Below, in pieces: positions 26,345 to 34,932 of a stretch of DNA of 44,057 nt. The stretch's first letter is position 1, and the number at the start of each line of letters is the position of its first letter. Source of the stretch: Saprospiraceae bacterium (GTDB lineage Bacteria > Bacteroidota > Bacteroidia > Chitinophagales > Saprospiraceae); contig JANQLV010000022.1 of assembly GCA_028280415.1 (NCBI GenBank), positions 1 through 44,057 of the forward strand, given 5' to 3'. The notes below the pieces were generated by a model, which did no database searches, was not told the DNA's origin, and worked only from the letters and a program-made list of their open reading frames with translations. The translations under genes and the position numbers were made by a program.

Positions 26345-27694
26345 TTAGTCTTTTTTTTGATCGTTTCCATTATCTGTTTTTCTCTTTCCCCGGCCACGAT
26401 TGCGATTCCTGTTTCTGCCCCTATTCTTACTCTTGGTATTTTTTCCAGAATCGTTTGCTTTGTTTTCGGTTTTTTGCTTAGGCTTTCTTTCAGCATTATC
26501 GCTTTGTTTTTTCGCCGGAGCTTCTTTTTTATCCGTAGTATTCTTTTTAGCGCCACGATTGCGATTGCGCTTACGATTTTTACGTTTTCTCCTTTCCTCC
26601 GGTGGAAGTTCTATTACACCAACCAGATCATCAGCATCGTAATCAGCCTCTTCCTCGATAATTGTTTCTGTCAATGAGTGCAAATCTACTAAATCTGCCG
26701 GAAATTGTCCCTTCTTATTCATTTCAAGAATGGCCTTGACACGATCTATAGCCAAAGGATAGAATTTACCTCTCCTGGATTGTTCCGTATATGCATAAAA
26801 CATCAATCCTTTGAAGATGTCTGTTTTTACGAGTACCGCCTTTCCCACTTCGGTTTTCAAACTATCTGCTTGTTTTGGAAAATGCTCCAGAGCATCCATA
26901 TAGGAATCCAGTTCATAATTCAGGCAACATTTCAAGCGACCGCATTGTCCGGATAATTTAGACTGATTGATGGCCAGGTTTTGATATCTGGCAGCAGCAG
27001 TAGAAACGGATTTAAAATCTGTCAGCCAGGTCGAGCAGCACAATTCACGTCCGCAAGAGCCCAGACCACCAATCCGGGCAGATTCCTGACGTGCACCAAT
27101 TTGCCGCATTTCAATCTTTACCCTAAAATCCTTGGCATAGTGCCTGATCAATTCACGAAAGTCTACACGACCTTCTGCAGTATAGTAGAAAGTAGCTTTT
27201 CGCTTATCCCCCTGGTACTCCACGTCTCCTATCTTCATATCCAGATCAAGTGTTCGGGCAATCACCCTCGCTTTAATCATAGTCGCATTTTCCAGTTTGC
27301 GAGCTTCTCTTAATTTTTCGAGATCACGCTCATTAGCCACCCTCAATACATTTTGTAAAATAACATCTTCGGCTACTTTCTTTTTCTTCATCTGCAAACG
27401 CACTAATTCTCCGGTGAGTGAAATCCTTCCTACATCATAACCATTAGCGGATTCTACTACAACCATATCACCAATTATTGCACGGGTGTGAGAAGGGTTA
27501 TGATAAAAATTCTTTCGAGACCCATTTTTGAAACTTACCTCCACTAAATCAAAATCATCATTATCCCGAATATTCATAGTAGCCAGCCAATCGTAGGTAT
27601 TCATTCGATTGCAACCACCGCTTGCGCAACCACCATTACTTTGACAACCTCCTGGCTTTCCGTTTTTACCTGTTCCACAATTTGAACATCCCAT
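26345..27694 (-). CDS. PSP1-domain protein, RicT/YaaT-like, with Cys-rich N-terminus and basic tail
   Basis: The product is about 449 residues from the ATG at 27694; the longer TTG-started frame adds 13 residues. The N-terminus has five cysteines (3, 6, 17, 23, 28) in a Gly/Asn-rich stretch. The PSP1 core contains the conserved cysteine pairs CGRELCCSTW and CGRLKCCLNYE. In B. subtilis, RicT forms an iron-sulfur complex with RicA and RicF that controls RNase Y-dependent RNA processing. Whether those partners exist here is unknown. The last about 90 residues are a disordered Lys/Arg/Asn-rich tail (repeats of NRNRGR type), suggestive of RNA binding. The gene follows holB, an order also found in Bacillus. 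Confidence 0.85.
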   Translation of the reverse strand: MGCSNCGTGKNGKPGGCQSNGGCASGGCNRMNTYDWLATMNIRDNDDFDLVEVSFKNGSRKNFYHNPSHTRAIIGDMVVVESANGYDVGRISLTGELVRLQMKKKKVAEDVILQNVLRVANERDLEKLREARKLENATMIKARVIARTLDLDMKIGDVEYQGDKRKATFYYTAEGRVDFRELIRHYAKDFRVKIEMRQIGARQESARIGGLGSCGRELCCSTWLTDFKSVSTAAARYQNLAINQSKLSGQCGRLKCCLNYELDSYMDALEHFPKQADSLKTEVGKAVLVKTDIFKGLMFYAYTEQSRRGKFYPLAIDRVKAILEMNKKGQFPADLVDLHSLTETIIEEEADYDADDLVGVIELPPEERRKRKNRKRNRNRGAKKNTTDKKEAPAKKQSDNAERKPKQKTENKANDSGKNTKSKNRGRNRNRNRGRGKRKTDNGNDQKKD

Positions 27695-27772
27695 ATCCTT
27701 TATATATTTAGATTCTATCCTTGCTGTCCGCAATCTGTACCCTATTTTCTATATCTGACAGCCCGGATAATT

Positions 27773-28906
27773 TTAATTATTTTTAATCGTCGCTAAAGAT
27801 TTAGTTTTCAAAATCTTGTTCAATTCAATTGATGTATCCAAAAAGAGTACCTTGGGGTTAGCATTTCTCTCCACATAATAATAACATTCATCAAATAATT
27901 TGGTAATCTCTCGAATCTGATCCAGATCAATTACTTTAGTCAGATTATTCGCTGTTTTCCGTTCTTGTTCCTGCAAACGCAAATGTTGATTTCCCGTCAT
28001 TTTCAACAGCATAAACTCTCGCATGAAGTGGAGGGCATAATTCAGAAAATGCTTTTGGTTTTCACGACCAATAGCAGCAAATTGTTCCACCCACGGAACC
28101 ATTTCCGTACCATTTCCTTTATAGCAAATCCGCATCCACTCGAGAAACAATTTTGAATTATTATTCTCTTTTTTATCCAAGAGCTGAATTGCCTCATTGA
28201 AATTGCCATTTGCCAATTGTGCAATACTTTGCGCTTGTTCATTACTCATCGATTCCCGCTCCATGATACCTTCTACGATATTTATATCATTTAGTTGGTT
28301 TATTTTAACAATTTGACATCGTGAAAGAATCGTATTCAGGATCAATTCCTGATTCTCGGCAACCAGTATGAAAAATGTATTCTCAGGCGGTTCTTCAATC
28401 AGCTTGAGCAGGCGATTCCCTTCTTTCCCCAAGTATTCAGGCAACCACATGATTAGTATTTTGACATTACTCTCGAAGGCTTTCAAACTTAATTTTCGAA
28501 TGATATTCTGACATTCATCCTTATTGATATTTCCCTGCTTATTTTCTGCACCGATAGACTGCAGCCACTTATTCACACTGAGATATGGATTCTCAGTTAG
28601 CGCCAGGCGCCATTCGGCCAGGTAATTATTACTGGTCAGTTTTGCACCGACAAAAGGAAAAGAAAAATGAAGATCGGGATGAATATATTTCTGAGCTTTT
28701 TGACAGGCACTGCATTTACCGCAGGCATCCGGAGCCGGTTTATCTCCTTCGCAAAGCAAATATTGGGCAAAAGCGATAGCCAGTGCCAATTTCCCACATC
28801 CCGGAGGGCCAAGAAAAAGCTGAGCGTGGGGCACTCGCCCGGAATCAATCATATCGATCAAGTCCGTTTTTAAGTGTTTATGTCCTATTACTTCGCTAAA
28901 GCGCAT
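27773..28906 (-). CDS. holB: DNA polymerase III delta' subunit
   Basis: The product is 377 residues and part of the clamp loader that opens the beta clamp. The N-terminal AAA+ module has HAQLFLGPPGCGKLALA (P-loop 33-40). A zinc-binding cysteine group (52, 62, 65, 68; CGKCSACQKA) of the delta' type follows, with the SRC motif as ILSRCQ. The C-terminal collar domain is helical. It lies upstream of the PSP1 gene with a 78-base gap, and the two probably share a transcript that ends at the 26210-26271 hairpin. Confidence 0.9.
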   Translation of the reverse strand: MRFSEVIGHKHLKTDLIDMIDSGRVPHAQLFLGPPGCGKLALAIAFAQYLLCEGDKPAPDACGKCSACQKAQKYIHPDLHFSFPFVGAKLTSNNYLAEWRLALTENPYLSVNKWLQSIGAENKQGNINKDECQNIIRKLSLKAFESNVKILIMWLPEYLGKEGNRLLKLIEEPPENTFFILVAENQELILNTILSRCQIVKINQLNDINIVEGIMERESMSNEQAQSIAQLANGNFNEAIQLLDKKENNNSKLFLEWMRICYKGNGTEMVPWVEQFAAIGRENQKHFLNYALHFMREFMLLKMTGNQHLRLQEQERKTANNLTKVIDLDQIREITKLFDECYYYVERNANPKVLFLDTSIELNKILKTKSLATIKNN

Positions 28907-28981
28907 GTTTTTGGCAATTATAATGACAATCTTCTATAGCATTTAACTAAAGAGATTGAAACAGTTGCCAGAAAGCTTCGA

Positions 28982-29461
28982 TTAATCAAGAAGAATCCAA
29001 TCAATGATTTTTTCGTCGATCGGATTGGTTGAGGATGGATAATAAGTCACTAAACGACCCTTTTCATCAATGAGGTATTTTTGAAAATTCCACTTGACTT
29101 CACTATCGGTTTCGCCATTAAGCGCCTTTTGAGTCAACCATTGATAAACAGGGTTTTCTTTTATTTTGACTTTAGCTGCCATAGGGAAGCTAATGCCGTA
29201 ATTTAGTGTACAAAAGGTTGAAATTTCAGCATTTGTACCGGATTCCTGATTTCCAAAATCATTGGAAGGAAAGCCGATTATTTCTAATTTATCATTAAAC
29301 TCTGTATAGAGCTCTTGTAATTGCTGATATTGGAAGGTGTAACCACATTCTGAAGCTACATTAACCACCAATAACTTTTTACCTTTAAAGTCCTCAAAAC
29401 TTATTTCTCGCCCGTCAATTCCTTCTACCCTAAATTGATGTATCGAAGCCATTTCCGACAT
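28982..29461 (-). CDS. Glutathione peroxidase-family thiol peroxidase
   Basis: The product is 159 residues and reduces peroxides in the cytoplasm. The catalytic set is present: peroxidatic Cys39 in ASECGYT, Gln72 in FGNQE, and Trp124-Asn125 in VKWNF. It is a cysteine enzyme, not a selenoprotein. Cys84 in STFCTLNYGISFP corresponds to the resolving cysteine of yeast Gpx3-like enzymes. Electrons are therefore more likely to come from thioredoxin than from glutathione. The usual FPCN motif reads FPSN. It lies 75 bases upstream of holB on the same strand, and no clear promoter is visible. Confidence 0.93.
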   Translation of the reverse strand: MSEMASIHQFRVEGIDGREISFEDFKGKKLLVVNVASECGYTFQYQQLQELYTEFNDKLEIIGFPSNDFGNQESGTNAEISTFCTLNYGISFPMAAKVKIKENPVYQWLTQKALNGETDSEVKWNFQKYLIDEKGRLVTYYPSSTNPIDEKIIDWILLD

Positions 29462-29729
29462 TTTGGTAAAATTACATATTTTATACTTAACTTAAAAGTA
29501 GTTTTTCATAAAACTTTGGTATTCAATTACTTAGATTTTCTATCCGTTTCATCAACCAACTTGGTCCATATTTGTTTATTTAATTGATTCTCCTTAAGGC
29601 TCGTACGGTTTAAGATATATCGGATTAAAAATTGCCTTAAATTGTTGAAAAGGTTTGAACATCTATGAAGTCAGCAGATATGGGGAGGTCAGGATCATTT
29701 TGTTAATAAAAAGATTAAAATCATATTTC

Positions 29730-30140
29730 ATGCGCGTTTCAGTTTTTAGAAAAGCTCATTTTAATGCCGCTCACCGATTGCATAATCCCGAGTGGTCAGA
29801 TGAAAAGAATAAAGCAGTTTTTGGTTTGTGTAATAATCCCAACTATCATGGTCACAACTATGAATTAGAAGTAAAGGTGACCGGCGAAGTGGACCCCGAT
29901 ACCGGTTATTTAATAGACCTTAAAGATTTAAAGGAATTAATCCGAACGCAAATAGAAGAACGCTTCGATCACAAAAATCTGAATTTAGACACCGAAGAAT
30001 TTAAGAACCTGAATCCCACAGCGGAACATATTTGCTATGTCATTTGGAAAATACTCGATCATCACTTAGACGATAAATACGAAGTAGGTGTAAGGCTTTA
30101 TGAAACGCCCAGAAATTATGTAGAGTATCCCGCCTCCTAG
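29730..30140 (+). CDS. 6-pyruvoyl-tetrahydropterin synthase family protein
   Basis: The product is about 136 residues from the ATG at 29730; the longer frame from 29655 adds 25 residues without family character. Zinc ligands are His15 (HFNAAH), His40 and His42 (YHGHNY), with catalytic Cys34. The segment CNNPNYHGHNY and the following VTGEVDPDTGYLIDLKDLK follow the animal PTPS pattern closely. Bacterial QueD has a shorter, different Cys-to-HGH segment. The enzyme could make 6-pyruvoyl-tetrahydropterin for a reduced pterin cofactor, or serve queuosine synthesis as QueD. No queC or queE, sepiapterin reductase or GTP cyclohydrolase is adjacent. Confidence 0.88.
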   Translation: MRVSVFRKAHFNAAHRLHNPEWSDEKNKAVFGLCNNPNYHGHNYELEVKVTGEVDPDTGYLIDLKDLKELIRTQIEERFDHKNLNLDTEEFKNLNPTAEHICYVIWKILDHHLDDKYEVGVRLYETPRNYVEYPAS

Positions 30141-30348
30141 TTCAGGTATTCATTTCTTGCTTAGGGTACTTCATTCCCTTCTTGTCTTTGCTAAGACAGG
30201 CTATGAAATAATCCGATGAATTTTAAGCCATTTTTAGAGTTGTTACAACATTTTTCTATCTTAAAGCTATTACTATTACTTTGATGTAATAAAGGGAGAA
30301 GTTTCACTACTTCGACTAATTCAAAAACAGAAAACCAAACCTGCCTTT

Positions 30349-31686
30349 ATGCACGTAGCTATTATTGGTAATGGTATCAGTGGAATCACTGCTGCACGTT
30401 ACATACGCAAATTGAGTGACCATCAAATCACTGTCATCTCATCCGAAACGGATTATTTTTTTTCCAGAACAGCTCTGATGTACATTTATATGGGGCATAT
30501 GAGATTCGAAGATACCAAACCCTATGAAGACTGGTTTTGGAAAAAGAACCGGATCGATCTCAAACGTGCCTATGTGGAAAAAGTAGATGTAAAAGCACAT
30601 GCTCTGCATTTTAGCGGAGGGGAAAAAATGCAATATGACAAACTGATCATTGCTTGTGGCTCTACTCCCAATAAATTTGGCTGGCCGGGTCAGGACCTGA
30701 AAAGAGTCCATGGTATGTATACTTATCAGGATTTGGAAGCCATGGAAAAATACAGCGAGGGGCTAAAAAAAGCAGTCATCGTCGGAGGTGGTTTAATCGG
30801 GATTGAGATGGCTGAGATGTTTCACTCTCGTCATATTCCGGTGACCTTTCTGGTAAGAGAGAAAAGTTTTTGGGATGCGGCACTTCCCTATGAAGAGTCT
30901 CAAATGGTAACGCGCCATATCCGGGAAAACGGGATTGATCTCCAGCTGGAAACCGAGCTCAAAGAAATTCTCGATAATGGAAATGGTGAAGCCAAGGCTG
31001 CAGTGAGTAATAAGGGAGAAACCATCGAATGTGGTTTTGTCGGCCTAACCGCCGGTGTTCGTCCGAATATCAAATTTCTGGAAGGCTCGGATATTGAGAC
31101 CCAACGCGGTATCCTGGTCAATGAATATTTGGAAACCAGCGCTCCCGATGTTTATGCCATTGGAGATTGCGCCCAGGCAAGAGAGCCACTTCCGGGGCGC
31201 CGTCCTATTGAAGCGATTTGGTATACTGGGCGTATGATGGGGGAAACCGTTGCTTATAATATTTGCAAGAAAAAAATTGCCTACGATCCAGGTATCTGGT
31301 TCAATTCTGCCAAGTTTTTTGATATCGAATATCAAGTTTATGGTACCGTTTTAGCAAAGGCGCCGGAGCATCATGCTTCGATTTACTGGGAGCATTCCGA
31401 CGGGCGTATGAGTATCCGGATTGTATACAATAAAAATAATAATCAAATTCTCGGATTCAACCTAATGGGCGTACGCTATCGTCATGAAGTCTGCGAAAAA
31501 TGGATCAAAGAAAAAGCGAATATCGAAGAAGTTTTACAAAACCTGGGGCTGGCCAATTTTGATCCTGAATTTTATAAAGAATACGAAACTGAAGTTATCA
31601 AATTATATAATCAGCAAAGTGGTAAGAACCTTCAGCTCAAAAAGCGGAGAAACCTCAACGCAGTTCTTAGTTTTTTAAGAAAATAA
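30349..31686 (+). CDS. FAD/NAD(P)-dependent oxidoreductase
   Basis: The product is 445 residues and cytoplasmic. It belongs to the two-dinucleotide-domain reductases (rubredoxin/ferredoxin reductase and NirB-like). FAD binding is by GNGISG (7-12) and VYAIGDCAQ (Asp273). NAD(P)H binding is by VGGGLIGIEMAE (145-156). There is no redox disulfide of the lipoamide or glutathione reductase type. The last about 100 residues are a distinct C-terminal domain. It lies 23 bases upstream of a membrane iron-sulfur protein on the same strand and probably passes electrons between NAD(P)H and that protein. The electron direction and the partner are unknown. Confidence 0.88.
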   Translation: MHVAIIGNGISGITAARYIRKLSDHQITVISSETDYFFSRTALMYIYMGHMRFEDTKPYEDWFWKKNRIDLKRAYVEKVDVKAHALHFSGGEKMQYDKLIIACGSTPNKFGWPGQDLKRVHGMYTYQDLEAMEKYSEGLKKAVIVGGGLIGIEMAEMFHSRHIPVTFLVREKSFWDAALPYEESQMVTRHIRENGIDLQLETELKEILDNGNGEAKAAVSNKGETIECGFVGLTAGVRPNIKFLEGSDIETQRGILVNEYLETSAPDVYAIGDCAQAREPLPGRRPIEAIWYTGRMMGETVAYNICKKKIAYDPGIWFNSAKFFDIEYQVYGTVLAKAPEHHASIYWEHSDGRMSIRIVYNKNNNQILGFNLMGVRYRHEVCEKWIKEKANIEEVLQNLGLANFDPEFYKEYETEVIKLYNQQSGKNLQLKKRRNLNAVLSFLRK

Positions 31687-31709
31687 TCAAGTCCCTTAAA
31701 TTTAGAATT

Positions 31710-33494
31710 ATGACATTATTACAAAAAACAGGTATTGGATTATTCATTATCGGGATTGGTGTTTTCACTGCTATACTTGGTCTTGATAGCTACAAAATAG
31801 GAGAAAAAGATATCAATATAGAAAATGAATACCATCGCAAGGCTTTCCTGGAGGCAGCACAGTCCACTGGTTTATTCAATCAGGACTATGCTTCCAACGT
31901 GAGTTTTATGGCTGCCATTAAATCTACTTTCAAACAAGCACAGGGCAGCTTGCAAAATCAGGCTATTCCGGATGGTGTTGGCGAATGGGATTTCAAGCTT
32001 GGCGACTGGAAATTTAAAGAATACTTCAAGCCGGAACTGGTTAGAGATGCCAGCTTCGGTACGGTCAAAGATAATCCCGTCATGTGGTGGTTGCTCAGTG
32101 TGGGAATCGCATTATTGGGAGGATTATTCTATATTATACCAAAATTCAACAGCCTTCCGGGGATCAAAAACAATGGTATCTATCATAGTCCGATGGAGCG
32201 TGGTTTAACCTGGAAGTGGCGGGCGCTTGCTTTGGGCATTACCATTCCCGGTATATTAATTTATGGCTTTTTCTATCTCTACGATTGGTTCTGGCCAGCA
32301 GTCACGGCCATAGTTATTGGTTTGATCATTGGTTTGGTAATGTTTTATCAGAATTCCAAAAACAATAATCCACAACGCTCTGCAGGACCGGGCTTAACCG
32401 GATGGTTGGGGATTATTACCGGGGTCTATATGATCGGTTTTTATATTTTGCTGTATTGGGCACCGCATTATATCACAGGCTGGATGACCATGTTTGATCC
32501 CTTTAGCAGAGCCTTAAATGGCGGCCCTGCCAGTCAATGGTTTGTTTACGGGATGCTTTATACAATCATCATCATTGTCATGGGGGTACGGATGTTCGCC
32601 AAATATCGACATAACCGGTATCAATTGGTCAGAACTGGTTCGGTAATGTTTTTTCAAACCGCTTTTGCTTTTTTGATTCCGGAGATATTAAGCTTGCTCA
32701 ATAAGCCCAGTATGGATTTGAAAAATATATGGCCATTAAACTATACTTTCTTTTTTGACTGGAACATAGATAATTTAATCTCAGGTGGAGGCCTGGGTAT
32801 TTTCATGCTGGTTTGGGGAATTATCCTGGTTGTGATTGCAGTACCGCTAATTACTTATTTTTATGGAAAAAGATGGTACTGCTCCTGGGTTTGCGGTTGT
32901 GGAGGCTTAGCTGAAACGCTGGGGGACCCTTATCGCCAGTTATCGGATAAGAGTATGCGCGCCTGGAAATACGAACGCTGGATCATCCACGGTGTTTTGG
33001 CTTTTGCTATAGTGATGACCGCGATGACCTTGTATACTTATTTCTCCGGCAGTAGTCATGTTATTGGTATGAACACCAATAATGTCCGGAGCTGGTATGG
33101 TTTTTTAATTGGTGCCGGGTTCTCGGGTATTGTTGGTACGGGTTTCTACCCTTTAATGGGTAATCGGGTTTGGTGTCGATTTGGTTGTCCACTCGCCGCT
33201 TATCTTGGTTTGGTCCAACGATTTAAATCCCGCTTCCGAATTACTACTAATGGTGGTCAGTGTATTTCCTGTGGAAATTGTTCGACTTATTGCGAAATGG
33301 GGATTGATGTGCGCTCTTATGCTCAAAAGGGGCAGGATATTGTAAGAGCTTCCTGTGTGGGTTGCGGTATCTGCTCGGCGGTATGTCCCCGTGGTGTTTT
33401 GAGATTAGAAAATGGTAGTAGCGATATTTCAACGCGTACGGATGCGATGAGGGCCATTCATATTACAGAAGATCAGATCCAATTGCTATCGTAG
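31710..33494 (+). CDS. Polytopic membrane [4Fe-4S] protein, NapH/NosR-like
   Basis: The product is 594 residues. About ten hydrophobic segments are visible, with a soluble loop of roughly 90 residues after the first. Two cysteine pairs sit at membrane borders: CSWVCGC (391, 395, 397) and CRFGCP (489, 493). This is the arrangement of the NapH/NosR/CcoG type, though the first lacks the usual Pro. Two ferredoxin motifs follow, CxxCxxCxxxC at 518-528 and at 549-559 (CVGCGICSAVCP), on the side expected to be cytoplasmic. It should move electrons between the quinone pool or an extracytoplasmic partner and the FAD enzyme encoded just upstream. The large membrane part is not one I recognise. Confidence 0.85.
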   Translation: MTLLQKTGIGLFIIGIGVFTAILGLDSYKIGEKDINIENEYHRKAFLEAAQSTGLFNQDYASNVSFMAAIKSTFKQAQGSLQNQAIPDGVGEWDFKLGDWKFKEYFKPELVRDASFGTVKDNPVMWWLLSVGIALLGGLFYIIPKFNSLPGIKNNGIYHSPMERGLTWKWRALALGITIPGILIYGFFYLYDWFWPAVTAIVIGLIIGLVMFYQNSKNNNPQRSAGPGLTGWLGIITGVYMIGFYILLYWAPHYITGWMTMFDPFSRALNGGPASQWFVYGMLYTIIIIVMGVRMFAKYRHNRYQLVRTGSVMFFQTAFAFLIPEILSLLNKPSMDLKNIWPLNYTFFFDWNIDNLISGGGLGIFMLVWGIILVVIAVPLITYFYGKRWYCSWVCGCGGLAETLGDPYRQLSDKSMRAWKYERWIIHGVLAFAIVMTAMTLYTYFSGSSHVIGMNTNNVRSWYGFLIGAGFSGIVGTGFYPLMGNRVWCRFGCPLAAYLGLVQRFKSRFRITTNGGQCISCGNCSTYCEMGIDVRSYAQKGQDIVRASCVGCGICSAVCPRGVLRLENGSSDISTRTDAMRAIHITEDQIQLLS

Positions 33495-33536
33495 AAAAAT
33501 AGATGCTCCAATCAAGCATTTAATCCAAATATGAGT

Positions 33537-33739
33537 CATCCTGAATTTTGATTTTTTATCGGGAAAATGAATATTGTAGCGCTATTTATCGCTTTGTAAA
33601 ACAGGTATCAGGCAGCAGGTATTTGGTGCCCTGAAAAACCTGGGACCCAATAATGCCCAAAACTTCATACCAATTCCTTGGAACTTAAAAGCTTTTAGCA
33701 TTCTATAAACCCCTTTAATGATGCTAAAGTTCAGGATGA
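33537..33739. repeat. 203-base non-coding element with 14-base inverted ends
   Basis: TCATCCTGAATTTT (33537-33550) and AAAGTTCAGGATGA (33726-33739) are inverted copies with one mismatch. A second inner pair, TTTAGCAT (33694-33701) and ATGCTAAA (33721-33728), overlaps the right end. The interior has no open frame. The layout resembles a miniature inverted-repeat element, but I see no clear target duplication. TATCTTTG at 33742-33749 is a perfect -7 match just outside. Confidence 0.4.
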
Positions 33740-33753
33740 TTTATCTTTGCTTT

Positions 33754-34755
33754 TTAGCTAAAGTCAATTTCTGTATTATCTCCAATATTCAGACTCTGCG
33801 ATAAACCTTTAATTGCCGCATCACTCCCGACTAAGGAGTTTTGCAAAACAACTTCAGCAATGGAAGCATAATTACCAATGATGGATTCTTTAATAATAGA
33901 ATAATCAATCTTCACATTATTGCCAATAGTGACATGTGGACCAATTATAGAGTTCGCAATTTCACAATCTTTTCCAATACTGACCGGATGAATAATAATC
34001 GTGTTTTCAAAAGCCGGCAGGTCCAGATCATCAGAAGCATAACCTTCTCTATCGAGTAGCATGGCATTCGTTTCCAGAAGAATTTCTTTTTTACCACAAT
34101 CAAACCAGTTATCAACAGTAAGGGTACTGAACTTAACGCCACGTTCGATCATCCCCATCAGTGCATCTGTAAACTGAAACTCCCCGTGCGTACGAATATC
34201 ATTAAGAATATTAAACTCGATGACATCAATCAAAGTTGGGACTTCTTTAATTTTATAAAAACCAACCATTGCCATATTCGATTTAGGAATATTGGGCTTT
34301 TCCACTACTTTTTTGACAATACCATTCTGATCAAATTCAACTACTCCAAATTCTCTGGGATCTTTCACTCGTTTGACACAGAAACAGGAAGTAGGTTCAT
34401 CAATAACGCTTTGAATATCCAGATCAATGATGGTATCACCAAATACAATAATTACTTCATCCGAATCTCTGAATGAATCTTTGGCTGTCCAAAGGGCATG
34501 CGCTATTCCTTCTCTGGAACTTTGCTGTACAAATTCTTTATTAAGTTCGGGGTATTGTGTTTCGAGATAATTCTGAATTTTTTCTCCCAGATAACCAATG
34601 ATAAAAACATAATCCTTGATCCCAACATTAACGAGTTGGTCAATAATGAAAGAAATAATCGTTTTTCCGGCAACGGGAATAAGCGGTTTGGGCTGAGTAT
34701 AAGTATGTGGTCTCAATCTCGTACCTGCACCGGCTACAGGAATAATGGCTTTCAT
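33754..34755 (-). CDS. Sugar-1-phosphate nucleotidyltransferase
   Basis: The product is 333 residues and cytoplasmic. The N-terminal Rossmann-like domain starts with MKAIIPVAGAGTRLRPHTYT and QPKPLIPVAGK, the nucleotide-binding signature of RmlA/GlmU-type enzymes. FGDTII holds the metal-binding Asp, and WFDCG lies near the end of the domain. Residues from about 240 on show hexapeptide repeats (IIGPHVTIGNNVKIDYSIIKES), a left-handed beta-helix. This architecture fits glucose-1-phosphate thymidylyltransferase of the long type, but mannose or other sugars cannot be excluded. It has no sugar-pathway neighbours; the upstream gene is a GH64-type glucanase behind a strong terminator. Confidence 0.88.
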   Translation of the reverse strand: MKAIIPVAGAGTRLRPHTYTQPKPLIPVAGKTIISFIIDQLVNVGIKDYVFIIGYLGEKIQNYLETQYPELNKEFVQQSSREGIAHALWTAKDSFRDSDEVIIVFGDTIIDLDIQSVIDEPTSCFCVKRVKDPREFGVVEFDQNGIVKKVVEKPNIPKSNMAMVGFYKIKEVPTLIDVIEFNILNDIRTHGEFQFTDALMGMIERGVKFSTLTVDNWFDCGKKEILLETNAMLLDREGYASDDLDLPAFENTIIIHPVSIGKDCEIANSIIGPHVTIGNNVKIDYSIIKESIIGNYASIAEVVLQNSLVGSDAAIKGLSQSLNIGDNTEIDFS

Positions 34756-34870
34756 GGATTAATTTTTAGGCTCTGGTAAGATAAGGATTATTTTAAGAAC
34801 CTGTTTAAAAATTATTGACTGGTTCAAAGTATTAGCTAATTGGTGCGGGGATTTGGGTTTTCAAGTAAAA

Positions 34871-34901
34871 AAGCCCTAAAGGACTGTATCCTTCAGGGCT
34901 T
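34871..34901 (-). terminator. Terminator of the GH64 gene
   Basis: AAGCCCT (34871-34877) pairs with AGGGCTT (34895-34901), and an inner AAGGA pairs with TCCTT. On the minus strand the stem is followed by TTTTT. It lies directly after the glucanase gene and isolates it from the nucleotidyltransferase. Confidence 0.8.
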
Positions 34902-34932
34902 CTATACAATTAATTCAAAACAGTTTCAAAAA

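Noticed and set aside
28982-29461. Selenocysteine-containing glutathione peroxidase
   Set aside because: The peroxidatic residue is encoded as Cys39, and no in-frame TGA is present at the site.
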